From Flavobacteriales bacterium UBA3364 (lineage in GTDB: Bacteria > Bacteroidota > Bacteroidia > Flavobacteriales_F > PHOS-HE28): 53,391 bases of DNA. Position numbers and translations under genes: made by a program. The notes under the pieces are model-generated. The model saw only the letters and a list, made by a program, of their open reading frames with translations. It had not been told where the DNA came from and searched no databases. Location: the NCBI GenBank assembly GCA_002360495.1, contig DEQO01000044.1:1-53391 (forward strand). The letters run 5' to 3'. This document shows positions 42,055-52,400 of this stretch, piece after piece; positions within the stretch are counted from its first letter, which is position 1; each line of letters begins with the position of its first letter.

Positions 42055-43172
42055 TGGCGAGGCGCATCTACATCATTGCCGGTGAGGCCAGCGGCGATCT
42101 GCATGGCGGCAACCTCGTTAGGGCATTGAAAGCAAAGGATACTGCGCTGGAGATCCGGGCTTGGGGCGGTGATCGCATGCAGGCAGCCGGGGCGGAAGTG
42201 GTGAAGCACTACCGCGAACTCGCCTTCATGGGCTTCACCCAGGTGATCATGAACCTGCGCACCATCCTGCGCAACATCGACACCTGCAAGAAGGACATCG
42301 AAGCGTTCAAACCGGACGCGCTGGTCTTGATCGACTATCCGGGCTTCAACCTCCGCATCGCGGAATGGGCGCATGCGAAGGGCATCCCCGTTCATTACTA
42401 TATCAGTCCGCAGGTGTGGGCCTGGAAGAAGGGCCGTGTGCACACCATCAAGAAAGTGGTGGACCGCATGTACGTGATCCTGCCGTTCGAGAAGGAGTGG
42501 TACGCGAGGTATGGCATGGAGGTGGAATTCGTCGGACACCCGTTGCTGGATGCGATCGAGCAGGAGGGAAGGACCCCTTTGACCCCCTTGCCCGGTGCCG
42601 ATGATCGACCGGTCGTGGCGCTATTGCCTGGCAGCCGCCACCAGGAGATCGCCCGAATGCTGCCTAAGATGTCCGCCGTTGCCCGCCGCTTTCCGGACTT
42701 CCATTTTATCCTCGCTGCTGCGCCGTCAGTGCCGGAGGCCATCTACAAGAATTTCATCGGCGATGCTCCCATCACCATTGTTCCTGGGCGCACGTACGAC
42801 GTGCTGCGCACCGCGCGCGCAGCCTTGGTAACCAGCGGTACGGCCACCTTGGAGACGGCCCTGTTCGGGGTGCCGGAGGCGGTTTGCTACAGCGGAAGCG
42901 CCCTCAACGTATGGATCGCCCGGAGGTTGGTGGACATCCGGTTCATCAGCCTGGTGAACCTCATCATGGACCGGGAAGTGGTCCGTGAATTGATCCAGCA
43001 GGACCTGAGCGTCGCGAGCCTTTCCACGGAACTGGAACGGCTGATGGCCGTGGGACCGTACCGGGAGACCATGGTGAAGGACTTGGGATCACTTCGCGAA
43101 AAGCTCGGTGGGCCGGGGGCTTCGGCCACCGTTGCCATGGCCGTGTGGAAAAGTCTGCCCCCCCCGGTCTGA
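42054..43172 (+). CDS. lpxB: LpxB, lipid-A-disaccharide synthase
   Basis: A 372-residue GT19 glycosyltransferase that joins two acylated glucosamine units in lipid A synthesis, which shows an outer membrane with lipopolysaccharide. Features are IIAGEASGDLHGGNLVRALK at the start, GFTQVIMNLRTILRNI, YYISPQVWAWKKGRV, VIVGHPL-like VEFVGHPLLDAIEQ, ALLPGSRHQEIARMLP and LVTSGTATLETALFGVP. Typical length. The start at 42054 overlaps the small membrane protein stop. The SpoIID gene follows 35 bp later. Confidence 0.96.
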   Translation: MARRIYIIAGEASGDLHGGNLVRALKAKDTALEIRAWGGDRMQAAGAEVVKHYRELAFMGFTQVIMNLRTILRNIDTCKKDIEAFKPDALVLIDYPGFNLRIAEWAHAKGIPVHYYISPQVWAWKKGRVHTIKKVVDRMYVILPFEKEWYARYGMEVEFVGHPLLDAIEQEGRTPLTPLPGADDRPVVALLPGSRHQEIARMLPKMSAVARRFPDFHFILAAAPSVPEAIYKNFIGDAPITIVPGRTYDVLRTARAALVTSGTATLETALFGVPEAVCYSGSALNVWIARRLVDIRFISLVNLIMDREVVRELIQQDLSVASLSTELERLMAVGPYRETMVKDLGSLREKLGGPGASATVAMAVWKSLPPPV

Positions 43173-43207
43173 TAGGCTCTTGGGGTGCGGATACCTTCGG
43201 CCTCGAA

Positions 43208-44404
43208 ATGCGCCTGACCGCGTCCATCCTGTCTTTCCTTTTGACCCTGTCGCTATCTGCGCAGGAGCGGGTCCTCAGGATCGGCATCCTGCGCGACAAG
43301 ACCATCCACGCTGTGTTGGTGATGAGCGCTAAAGGGACCTGCGCTGTCTTCGCCGATGGCGAGCGCAAGGGTGAGATCCAGGTGAATGATGGCCTGCGCA
43401 TCGAAGCGTCCGGGCGTTCGATCACGGCGAAGTCGTTGGGGCTTTCGATCTCGGCCAAGCGGCGTATCGAGGTGGTGCCGCGTACCGCGACCAATGGCTT
43501 CCGCATGCGGTCGGTGGAGGGCAAACTACCGGAACGGGCATATCCTGGATCGTTGGACATCTCCTTGGAGGGTGGGGGGCTGCAATTCACGAATGCCGTT
43601 CCCATCGAAGCGTATACGGCAGGCGTGGTACAGGCTGAGGCCGGCAAGGAGCACGCCGCCGAGTACTACAAGTTGCAAAGTGTCAGCTGCAGGACCTATG
43701 CCCTGTGCAACCACCGTAAGCATGCCCCCCAGGGCTTCGATCTCTGCGATGGGGTACACTGCCAGGTCTATCAGGGGGCATGCAAACAGGACAGCATCCG
43801 TCAGGCCGTCGAAGCCACACGGGGAATGGTGATGGTGGATCCGGACATCAAGTTGATCCACGCCCTCTTCCACAGCAATTGTGGAGGCGAAACGCTGAAC
43901 GCGGAAGACCTCTGGAGCAAACAGGAACCGTACCTGCGCGCGACCATCGATCCGTATTGCCGCAACGCCCCGCATGCGAATTGGACACGGACCTACACAC
44001 GGAAGGAATGGGTCGGCTATCTCGAACGACGTTATGGTCTGCATAGCACAGACCAGGAGCACTTCGCCGCCCTGTTGAACTATGACCCGACCTGTCGGGA
44101 CCTGTACTTGGGAAATACCTTCCCATTGGTCCCTCTCAAGAACGTGCGCGAGGACCTCAAGTTGAACTCGACCTATTTCTCAGTGAAGACCACCGGCGAC
44201 CAGGTAACGCTCCAGGGCCGTGGTTTCGGTCACGGTGTGGGCCTCTGCCAGGAGGGTGCCATGCGAATGGCACGCGAAGGGAAGAGCTACACCGACATCC
44301 TGCACCAGTACTACACCGATGTACATCTGGTGGATGTGAGCACCCTCGATTTCTTCCGTGAGGAAGAGGCCGTGCCGGCGATCGCCGGACCTCGTCGGGA
44401 TTGA
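43208..44404 (+). CDS. Exported SpoIID/LytB-domain protein
   Basis: A 398-residue exported protein. The signal peptide (MRLTASILSFLLTLSLSAQ) leads to a beta-rich N-terminal part and a SpoIID/LytB domain: PIEAYTAGVVQAEAGKEHA, LQSVSCRTYALCNH, ALFHSNCGGETLNAEDLW and the C-terminal GRGFGHGVGLCQEGAMRMA. In Bacillus SpoIID is a lytic transglycosylase on denuded peptidoglycan; in non-sporulating Bacteroidota such proteins are amidase enhancers or glycan hydrolases. The ATG at 43208 begins the signal peptide, with TACCTTCG about 10 bp upstream. The catalytic Glu in the EAG-like segment is present. Confidence 0.9.
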   Translation: MRLTASILSFLLTLSLSAQERVLRIGILRDKTIHAVLVMSAKGTCAVFADGERKGEIQVNDGLRIEASGRSITAKSLGLSISAKRRIEVVPRTATNGFRMRSVEGKLPERAYPGSLDISLEGGGLQFTNAVPIEAYTAGVVQAEAGKEHAAEYYKLQSVSCRTYALCNHRKHAPQGFDLCDGVHCQVYQGACKQDSIRQAVEATRGMVMVDPDIKLIHALFHSNCGGETLNAEDLWSKQEPYLRATIDPYCRNAPHANWTRTYTRKEWVGYLERRYGLHSTDQEHFAALLNYDPTCRDLYLGNTFPLVPLKNVREDLKLNSTYFSVKTTGDQVTLQGRGFGHGVGLCQEGAMRMAREGKSYTDILHQYYTDVHLVDVSTLDFFREEEAVPAIAGPRRD

Positions 44405-44581
44405 TCCATGGAACGGGGCTGGTGCAATAGTGGTGGACACCACGGGTGATCCACAAGGAACGCCCGATCCGCTGATCGCACTGCATGCCGCTATTCCGGG
44501 CAGATCCGATATATTCGGTTTGGGCATTGCGGAGTTGATGGAGGCGGGGCGTTGTGTCGGACCGAGACCTTTTGATCGATC

Positions 44582-45349
44582 ATGCATGCAACCATAAGCA
44601 ATGGGAAGGGTCCTGAGGTCGTATTGATCCACGGCAATTCAATGGCGCAGGGGGTCTGGCGGGAGCAGATGCAAGATCCCATGCTTGGGGGGATGCGTTT
44701 GACCGCCCTCGATCTTCCGGGACACGGGAGCAGCGCACCGTATCCCAGCGGACGGCCCTATTCCGTGGACGCTTTCGCCGAGGATGTGGCTGCTCATGTG
44801 CGCACCATGCAGGATCCGATCCTGGTCGGCCATTCGCTCGGCGGGCATATCTGTATGCGCACCTTGGCGCTGGTTCCGGGTATCCGGGGCCTTTTGGTAT
44901 TCGGCTCGCCGCCATTGTCATGCGCTGCGGACCTGGGCCTGTCCTTTCTCCCGAACCCCGCTTTGGGTAAGGCCTTTCAAGCGCACTTAAGCGAGGAAGA
45001 GGCCATGGAACTTGCAAAGGCATACTCTTGGGAAGGATGCCCACTGATCCCGGACATGGCACGGATGATCCTTGGCGCGGACCCGCGTGTGCGCGGCGAT
45101 CTGGGTCTTGAGATGGCATCGGGTATCATCCCCGATGAACAAGCCATGATACGCACGGCACAAGTTCCTGTATGCGTTGTTCATGGTGCCTCGGACCCGT
45201 TCCTCGCGGCCCCGTATTTTGAGGAACTGGCTGGGAAGCTCTTCTGGCGGGGTAAGGTCCATACCATCGAAGGCGCTGGCCACTGCCCGCACGTGCAAAG
45301 CCCTGCTGCATTCAACGCTATTCTGAACCAATTCGTGAGCGAGCTATGA
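44582..45349 (+). CDS. Alpha/beta hydrolase
   Basis: A 255-residue alpha/beta-hydrolase fold enzyme. The oxyanion segment is VVLIHGNSMAQGVW, the nucleophile elbow is LVGHSLGGHICM (Ser in GHSLGG), an acid lies in VVHGASDPFLAAPY and the catalytic His in IEGAGHCPHVQSP. The fold covers esterases, C-C hydrolases and thioesterases, and the substrate cannot be told. The ATG at 44582 is chosen. The stop overlaps the PAS-LuxR gene start (ATGA), so the two are likely coupled and may respond to the same signal. Confidence 0.9.
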   Translation: MHATISNGKGPEVVLIHGNSMAQGVWREQMQDPMLGGMRLTALDLPGHGSSAPYPSGRPYSVDAFAEDVAAHVRTMQDPILVGHSLGGHICMRTLALVPGIRGLLVFGSPPLSCAADLGLSFLPNPALGKAFQAHLSEEEAMELAKAYSWEGCPLIPDMARMILGADPRVRGDLGLEMASGIIPDEQAMIRTAQVPVCVVHGASDPFLAAPYFEELAGKLFWRGKVHTIEGAGHCPHVQSPAAFNAILNQFVSEL

Positions 45350-46125
45350 GCGACGATGATGCTTTGGATCCCTCCGTACTATCCCTTCAGAAGACCATTC
45401 GCGGGTTGCGGGGCGATCCTGCCATCCACAGCAATGGACTTATGGAACAGTTGGACAGGATGATCGGCATGATGCCGCGTTTTCCGGACCATTTCCTCTA
45501 TGTCTACAATTACAGTGAAGGCCGCATCGTCTATCATCAGGGGTTCGATGAAGTATTGGGCTATGCGCCCCATGAGGTTGATATTGATATGCTCCTCCGG
45601 CTCTTCCATCCGGAGGATGCCCCCATTGTTGCCCGCCTGACCGAGACCGTGGTCCGGGCCATGTCGGAGATCCGGAATCCCAAGGACCTCTTCAGCTTGA
45701 CCTTGACCGTTGACTACCGCATGCGCAAGAAGAACGGCCAATACATCAAGGTCCTGCGGCAGACGGCCGTATTCGAGGTGGATCAGGCCAGCGGTAAAGT
45801 GATCAGCACCTTCAGCCTGTGCAAGGATATCAGTTCGATCAAGTGCAGCAACGAGATAGGATGGCAGATACGCGGTTTGGAAATAGGGAGGGTGGACATG
45901 ACGGTACTTGAGAAGGATCCTTCGCGTTTGCGGTACCGCCCCACCTCACGGGAAATGGACATCCTGCGCGAACTGATGAAGGGAAAAGGCAGTAAGGACA
46001 TATCCGCAACCTTGGGCATAAGTGTCCTTACCGTGAACACACACCGACGGAACCTGTTGCAGCGCACTGCCTGCCGGAATACGGCGGAACTGGTGCGGCA
46101 CGCGACGGAGAGGGGCTGGGCGTAG
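45346..46125 (+). CDS. PAS-LuxR transcriptional regulator
   Basis: A 259-residue regulator. The N-terminal two-thirds has a PAS-like fold (DHFLYVYNYSEGRIVYHQGF, LLRLFHPEDAPIV, LTLTVDYRMRKKNGQYIKVL), possibly binding a small ligand. The C-terminal 60 residues are a LuxR/GerE helix-turn-helix: TSREMDILRELMKGKGSKDI, ATLGISVLTVNTHRRNLLQR and NTAELVRHATERG. No receiver domain is present, so it is not a classical response regulator. It overlaps the hydrolase gene by 4 bp. A perfect palindrome lies between it and the giant repeat-protein gene, which makes that gene a candidate target. Confidence 0.9.
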   Translation: MSDDDALDPSVLSLQKTIRGLRGDPAIHSNGLMEQLDRMIGMMPRFPDHFLYVYNYSEGRIVYHQGFDEVLGYAPHEVDIDMLLRLFHPEDAPIVARLTETVVRAMSEIRNPKDLFSLTLTVDYRMRKKNGQYIKVLRQTAVFEVDQASGKVISTFSLCKDISSIKCSNEIGWQIRGLEIGRVDMTVLEKDPSRLRYRPTSREMDILRELMKGKGSKDISATLGISVLTVNTHRRNLLQRTACRNTAELVRHATERGWA

Positions 46126-46293
46126 TAAGAACCGCTCGCCAAGGGCGATGCAGTTCACGCCTCTTCTTGGACATTATCCGAGCGTTGCGAGATCTCCAGA
46201 GGTCACCGCGGCGGAACATCCGTGCAGCCGATCGTCGCCCATCCAGGCACAAGATCTATGCTGGGAAAGACCCGTGTAAAATACATGGGGTTG

Positions 46294-46309
46294 TACCTAT
46301 AAATAGGTA
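46294..46309. promoter_or_regulatory. Perfect palindrome, candidate operator
   Basis: TACCTAT-AA-ATAGGTA has two exactly complementary 7-base arms. It lies 95 bp before the start codon of the giant repeat protein and 168 bp after the PAS-LuxR stop, in an AT-richer part of an otherwise GC-rich sequence. A dimeric helix-turn-helix regulator could bind here; which one is inference. Confidence 0.5.
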
Positions 46310-46403
46310 TTGATTCGGCGGATTGAGCTGGATTGCTTTGGTATTCCGAATATCCCCGCGGGTCCTTCGCCCTCGGATACCATCAACCAACCACACTCTT
46401 CCG

Positions 46404-49400
46404 ATGACCGTTCGTTCTACACCCCGCACGTGGCCTCTCTTGGCGCTCCTGTGTTCCATCATCGCGCCTATTACGGGATGGTCCCAGATGAACATCACTT
46501 CCCTCGGCAGCCCGGTCACCCAGAATTTCAACGGTATGGGGACCACGGCCACCACCACCACGACCTCCACCCTTCCGGCTGGCTTCAAGGTCAGCGGGAG
46601 CGGGGATTGGAGTACGGGCGCGACGACCGTTTCACTTGCAGGGGGAACGAGCGGGTCCGGTGTATTTGCAAGTGGTTCCACCGGCGGAGCCTACAACATG
46701 GCGAATGGGGTCATTGCGAGCTCCACGGACCGCTCATTGGGATTCTTGACAAGCGGCTCATTCACTTCGCCACGTTCCATCGTCCTGAAACTGCACAATG
46801 GGACAGGTGCAGAGATCGGGTCACTGGATCTGGCTTGGAACTATGAGAAGAGCCGGAACGGCACGCGCGCCGTGGGTTGGACCTTCTTCCACGGTAACAC
46901 AGTGGTTCCCGCGATCGCGGACGGTAACGGAGACTTCAGTTATGCTGCTGATGCGAACAACACCGGTGTGAACAATCCGCCGCTGAGCCAGCCCATGTCA
47001 ATGAGCCTTACTGGGCTGTTGATCCCTGCAGGGGCGGATTATTACCTCCGCTGGACCTACACGGGGGTTGGGGGCAGTTCCAATGCCAAAGCGCTGTCCA
47101 TAGATGACTTTACGGTCACGGCCAATGCTCCACCGCCACCTGCCAACGACGAGTGTGTTGGAGCCACCTATTTCGGGACCACTAGCGCTGAGTCCTGCTC
47201 CGGTAGCGCGGTCTCGGACAGTACGACCTACGCCACGGCGAGCGGCGGTTCCTGCAGCACCTCCTCCACGGATGTCTGGTACTACTTCTATTCGACCTCC
47301 ACCACTGAATTCGTGAACCTCTCGACGATATCGGCAGCTGGTATGGGCATCGAGGTGTTCGATGCGTGTGGCGGCAACAGCGTGTATTGTGCCTCAGGGA
47401 ACCAACACCAGCTTTCCCTCACCCAGGACCAGTACTACTACATGCGTGTTTTCACGGGCACGCCGGGCCGGTTCACGCTCTGCGTCAGCGTTCCGGTTGG
47501 GAACGACGAGTGCGCGAACGGAACCTACCTAGGCGGAGCACAGAGCTATGGTTCATGCACTTCGACCCTAGGCACCACCATGGGTTCCACCCCTAGCGGT
47601 GGCTCCTGTGGAACAACCGATGTGGATGTGTGGTACTATTTCTCCTCCGGTACAGGTAGTGCCTCCTTCATTGATCTGGAGGCCGTGACCGCATCGGGCC
47701 TGGGGATCGAGGTCTTTGATGGGGCTTGTGGAGGCACCAGTGTCTATTGTGGCAGTGGCTTGGAACATACGGTGCCGACCGTAGCTGGGCAGACCTACTA
47801 CTTACGCGTGTTCAGCAGCACCGCTGGTGAGTTCAGCGTTTGCGTTAGCGCAGTGCAACCGAATGACGAGTGTTCGAACCCCACGTATCTCGGCGGTGCC
47901 CAAGCCTACGGTTCTTGCAGCTCGACCCCAGGTACTACGGCTGGCTCCACCCCCAGCGGTGGCTCCTGTGGAATAACCGATGTGGATGTGTGGTACTACT
48001 TCTCCTCCGGCACGGGCAACGCATCGTTCGTTGACCTGGAAGCCGTGACGGCGTCGGGCTTGGGCATCGAGGTCTTTGATGGAGCTTGTGGAGGCACCAG
48101 TGTCTACTGTGGCAACGGTCTTGACCATACTGTGCCGACCATAGCTGGACAGACCTACTACTTACGCGTGTTCAGCGGCACGGCTGGTGAGTTCAGCGTT
48201 TGCGTTAGCGCAGTGCAACCGAATGACGAGTGTTCGAACCCCACGTATCTCGGCGGTGCCCAAGCCTTCGGTTCCTGCATCTCCACTCCCGGCACTACGA
48301 GTGGTTCCACCCCCAGCGGTGGCTCCTGCGGAACGACCGATGTGGATGTGTGGTATTACTTCTCCTCGGGCACGGGCAGTGCGTCGTTCGTTGATCTGGA
48401 GGCTGTGACGGCATCGGGCTTGGGCATCGAGGTCTTCGATGGAGCTTGCGGAGGCACCAGTGTTTATTGTGGCAGCGGCTTGGACCATACTGTGCCGACC
48501 ATATCGGGACAGACCTACTACATGCGGGTGTTCAGCATTGCGGCCGGTGAGTTCACTGTTTGCATTAGCGCAGTGCAGCCCAATGACGAATGCGCGAACC
48601 CTACCTACCTCGGCGGAGCCCAAGCCTTCGGTTCCTGCATCTCCACTCCCGGCACTACGAGTGGTTCCACCCCTAGCGGTGGCTCATGTGGGACGACCGA
48701 CGTGGATGTGTGGTACTACTTCTCCTCCGGCACAGGCAGTGCGTCGTTCGTTGATCTGGAGGCTGTGACGGCATCGGGCTTGGGCATCGAGATCTTCGAT
48801 GGAGCTTGCGGAGGCACCAGTGTTTATTGTGGCAGCGGCTTGGACCATACTGTGCCGACCATATCGGGACAGACCTACTACATGCGCGTGTTCAGCGCCA
48901 CCGCCGGTGAATTCAGTGCATGCGTGAGTGCATCTCAGCCCAACGACGAGTGCATCAACGGCGGATTACCATCGCTGACCAATTACGCCAGCGGGGATTG
49001 TCCGGCGAATGCAACAATGGGGACTACGGCCGGATCCACACCGAGTGGTGGTGCTTGTGGGGCAAGCAGCGATGATGTATGGTACTACTTCTATTCTGGA
49101 GGTTCCCTTTCTGCCCACATCCAACTTTCCGAGGATGGTGCGACGGGGCTGGGTATCGAGGTCTACAACGACGACTGTACCATCGGTCAAAGCATCTATT
49201 GCGGAGCAGGTACGGACCATACCGTAAGCGTTTTGACGAACCTGTACTACTTGGTCCGAGTCTATAGCACTGTTCCCGGTGGTTTCGGAATTTGCGTGAG
49301 CAACGTAACGCAACCCGGTAATGACGAGTGTGCAGGCGCGCAGAATCTCGGCAACTATTCTTCGGGCGATTGTCCTGCGAACGCGACCGCGGGAACCACC

Positions 49401-52400
49401 ATTGGAGCATCGCCAAGCGGCGGGGCGTGCGGTGCTACGGACAACGATGTCTGGTATTACTTCTACTCCGGTAGCAGCCTTGCGGCGCAAGTGGACCTGT
49501 CTGCTATCAGCGCAAACGGTCTGGGCATCGAGGTGTTCGAAGCAGCTTGTGGTGGAACGAGCGTCTATTGCAGCACCGGCCTAAGCCATGGTGTGTCCGT
49601 GACCCCTGGTCAGAATTACTGGATGCGGGTCTACAGCACCACACCGGGCGAGTTCACGGTGTGCGTGAGCAACGTGACCCAGCCGGGCAATGATGATTGT
49701 ACCGGGGCACAGAGCCTCGGGAACAATGTGCCAGCGGATTGTCCGACCAATGCCACGACCGGAACCACCATTGGAGCATCGCCAAGCGGCGGGGCGTGCG
49801 GTGCTACGGACAACGATGTCTGGTATTACTTCTACTCCGGTAGCAGCCTTGCGGCGCAAGTGGACCTGTCTGCTATCAGCGCAAACGGTCTGGGCATCGA
49901 GGTGTTCGAAGCAGCTTGTGGTGGAACGAGCGTCTATTGCAGCAGCGGCCTAAGCCATGGTGTGTCCGTGACCCCTGGCCAGAATTACTGGATGCGGGTA
50001 TACAGCACCACGTCAGGTGAGTTCACGGTGTGCGTGAGCAATGTGACCCAACCGAGCAATGATGATTGTACCGGGGCACAGAGCCTCGGGAACAATGTGC
50101 CAGCGGATTGTCCGACCAATGCCACGACCGGTACCACCATTGGAGCATCGCCAAGCGGTGGGGCGTGCGGTGCCACGGACAACGATGTCTGGTATTACTT
50201 CTACTCCGGTAGCAGCCTTGCGGCGCAAGTGGACCTGTCTGCTATCAGTGCAAGCGGTCTGGGCATCGAGGTGTTCGAGGATGCCTGCGGCGGAACCAGC
50301 GTGTACTGCGGTAGCGGCCTCGGTCATGGAGTAGTTGTCACCCCCGGCCATAACTACTGGATGCGCGTGTACAGCACCACACCGGGTGAGTTCACCGTGT
50401 GTGTGAGCAACGTGGTGCAGCCGGGCAATGATGATTGTACCGGGGCACAGAACCTCGGGAACTACGCGACCGGGGATTGTCCAACGAATGCCACGACAGG
50501 CACTACCCTTGGCGCCTCGCCAAGCGGTGGTGGTTGCGGTGCCACGGACAACGATGTCTGGTATTACTTCTACTCCGGTAGCAGCCTTGCGGCGCAAGTG
50601 GACCTGTCTGCAATCAGCGCAAGCGGTCTGGGCATCGAGGTGTTCGAGGATGCCTGCGGTGGAACCAGCGTTTACTGCGCCAGCGGGATCAGCCATGGTG
50701 TTGCCGTTACGCCCGCCCACAACTACTGGATGCGCGTGTACAGCACCACGGACGGAGAGTTCACGGTATGCGTGAGCAACGTCGTGCAACCGGGCAATGA
50801 TGATTGTACCGGGGCACAGAGCCTCGGGAACAATGTGCCTGGTGATTGTCCTACGAACGCTACCACGGGTACCACCATTGGTGCATCGCCAAGCGGTGGG
50901 GCGTGCGGTTCGACGGACAATGATGTCTGGTACTACTTCTACTCCGGCAGCAGTCTTGCGGCGCAAGTGGACCTGTCCGTTATCAGCGCAAGTGGTATGG
51001 GGATCGAAGTTTTCGAGGATGCCTGCGGTGGTACCAGTGTGTATTGCGGTAGCGGCCTCAGCCATGGTGTAGCCGTTACGCCCGCCCACAACTACTGGAT
51101 GCGCGTATACAGTTCTATCCCGGGCGAGTTCACAGTGTGTGTGAGCAACGTCGTGCAGCCGGGCAATGATGATTGTACCGGGGCACAGAACATCGGGAAC
51201 AATGTGCCTGGTGATTGTCCTACGAACGCTACCACGGGAACCACCATTGGTGCATCAGCGAGCGGTGGCAGTTGCGGGAGCACGGACAACGATGTGTGGT
51301 ACTATTTCTATTCCGGCAGCAGCTTGGCCGCTCAAGTGCAATTGGATGAAATGGGCGCAAGTGGTATGGGCATCGAAGTATTCGAAGCGGCCTGCGGCGG
51401 AACGAGTGTTTACTGTGGCAGCGGCCTCAGCCATGGGGTAGCCGTGACACCTGACCAGTATTACTGGATGCGGGTGTACAGCACCACACCGGGCGAGTTC
51501 ACGGTGTGTGTGAGCAACGTGACACAGCCAGCGAATGACGAATGCGCTGGCTCGGGAAATCTTGGCGTGTACGCGGTGGTGGATTGCCCGACCTACGCCA
51601 CGGCGGGAACGACTTTGGGCGGATCCTCCAGCGGAGGAAGTTGTGGAACAGGAACGAACGACGTCTGGTACTACTTCAGCAATGGATCTGCTGCTGGCAC
51701 CTACCTGAACCTGGTCCCTGGCTCGGCGGCGGGCATGGGCGTGGAGCTCTACCCCGATCCGCAACTGGATTGCAGTGGTTCCGGTGTCTACTGTGCCAAT
51801 GGGAACAGCCACTTGCTCCCCACACAGATCGGACCGTACTACAGGGTGCGCGTCTTTGCCAGCACACCGGGTGATTTCACCATCTGCTTGACCACGCCGC
51901 CGACCAATGATGAATGTGCAGCGGCGACAGGTCTTAGCACCTACTCTTACGGGCAGTGCCCGGACAACAATTATCCGGGTTCTACCCTGGGCGCCACCGC
52001 GAGCGGAGGCTCCTGTAGTTCCTCCAGCCCCGATGTCTGGTATTCGTTCTATTCCCATGCGCATGCGTTCAACTATGTGCATCTGGCCAACGATGGAGCG
52101 ACCGGTCTGGGTATCGAAGTGTTCGATGCCTGCGGAGGCGCAAGCGTCTACTGCGGATCCGGCAACGAGCACCTGGTGCCGGTGACGCCGAATACCACAA
52201 TGTACATGCGTGTGTTCAGCACCACACCGGGTGGCTTCCAGATCTGTGTGAATCGCCCGCCGGATAACGATGATTGCGCGGGGGCCGTGACACTGAACTA
52301 TTGGTCGAACAACGATTGTGTCGAGAACGTGGTGACCGGTACTACGGTGGGAGCCACCTTCAACGGCGGTTCGTGCGGTTCTGGTGCTGTGGATGTCTGG

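Noticed and set aside
50013..51089. 358-codon minus-strand frame, and similar long ones at 51255-52532 and 48162-48623
   Set aside because: They are antisense to the repeat array and repeat with it; their composition is an artefact of repeated codon use in the sense gene.
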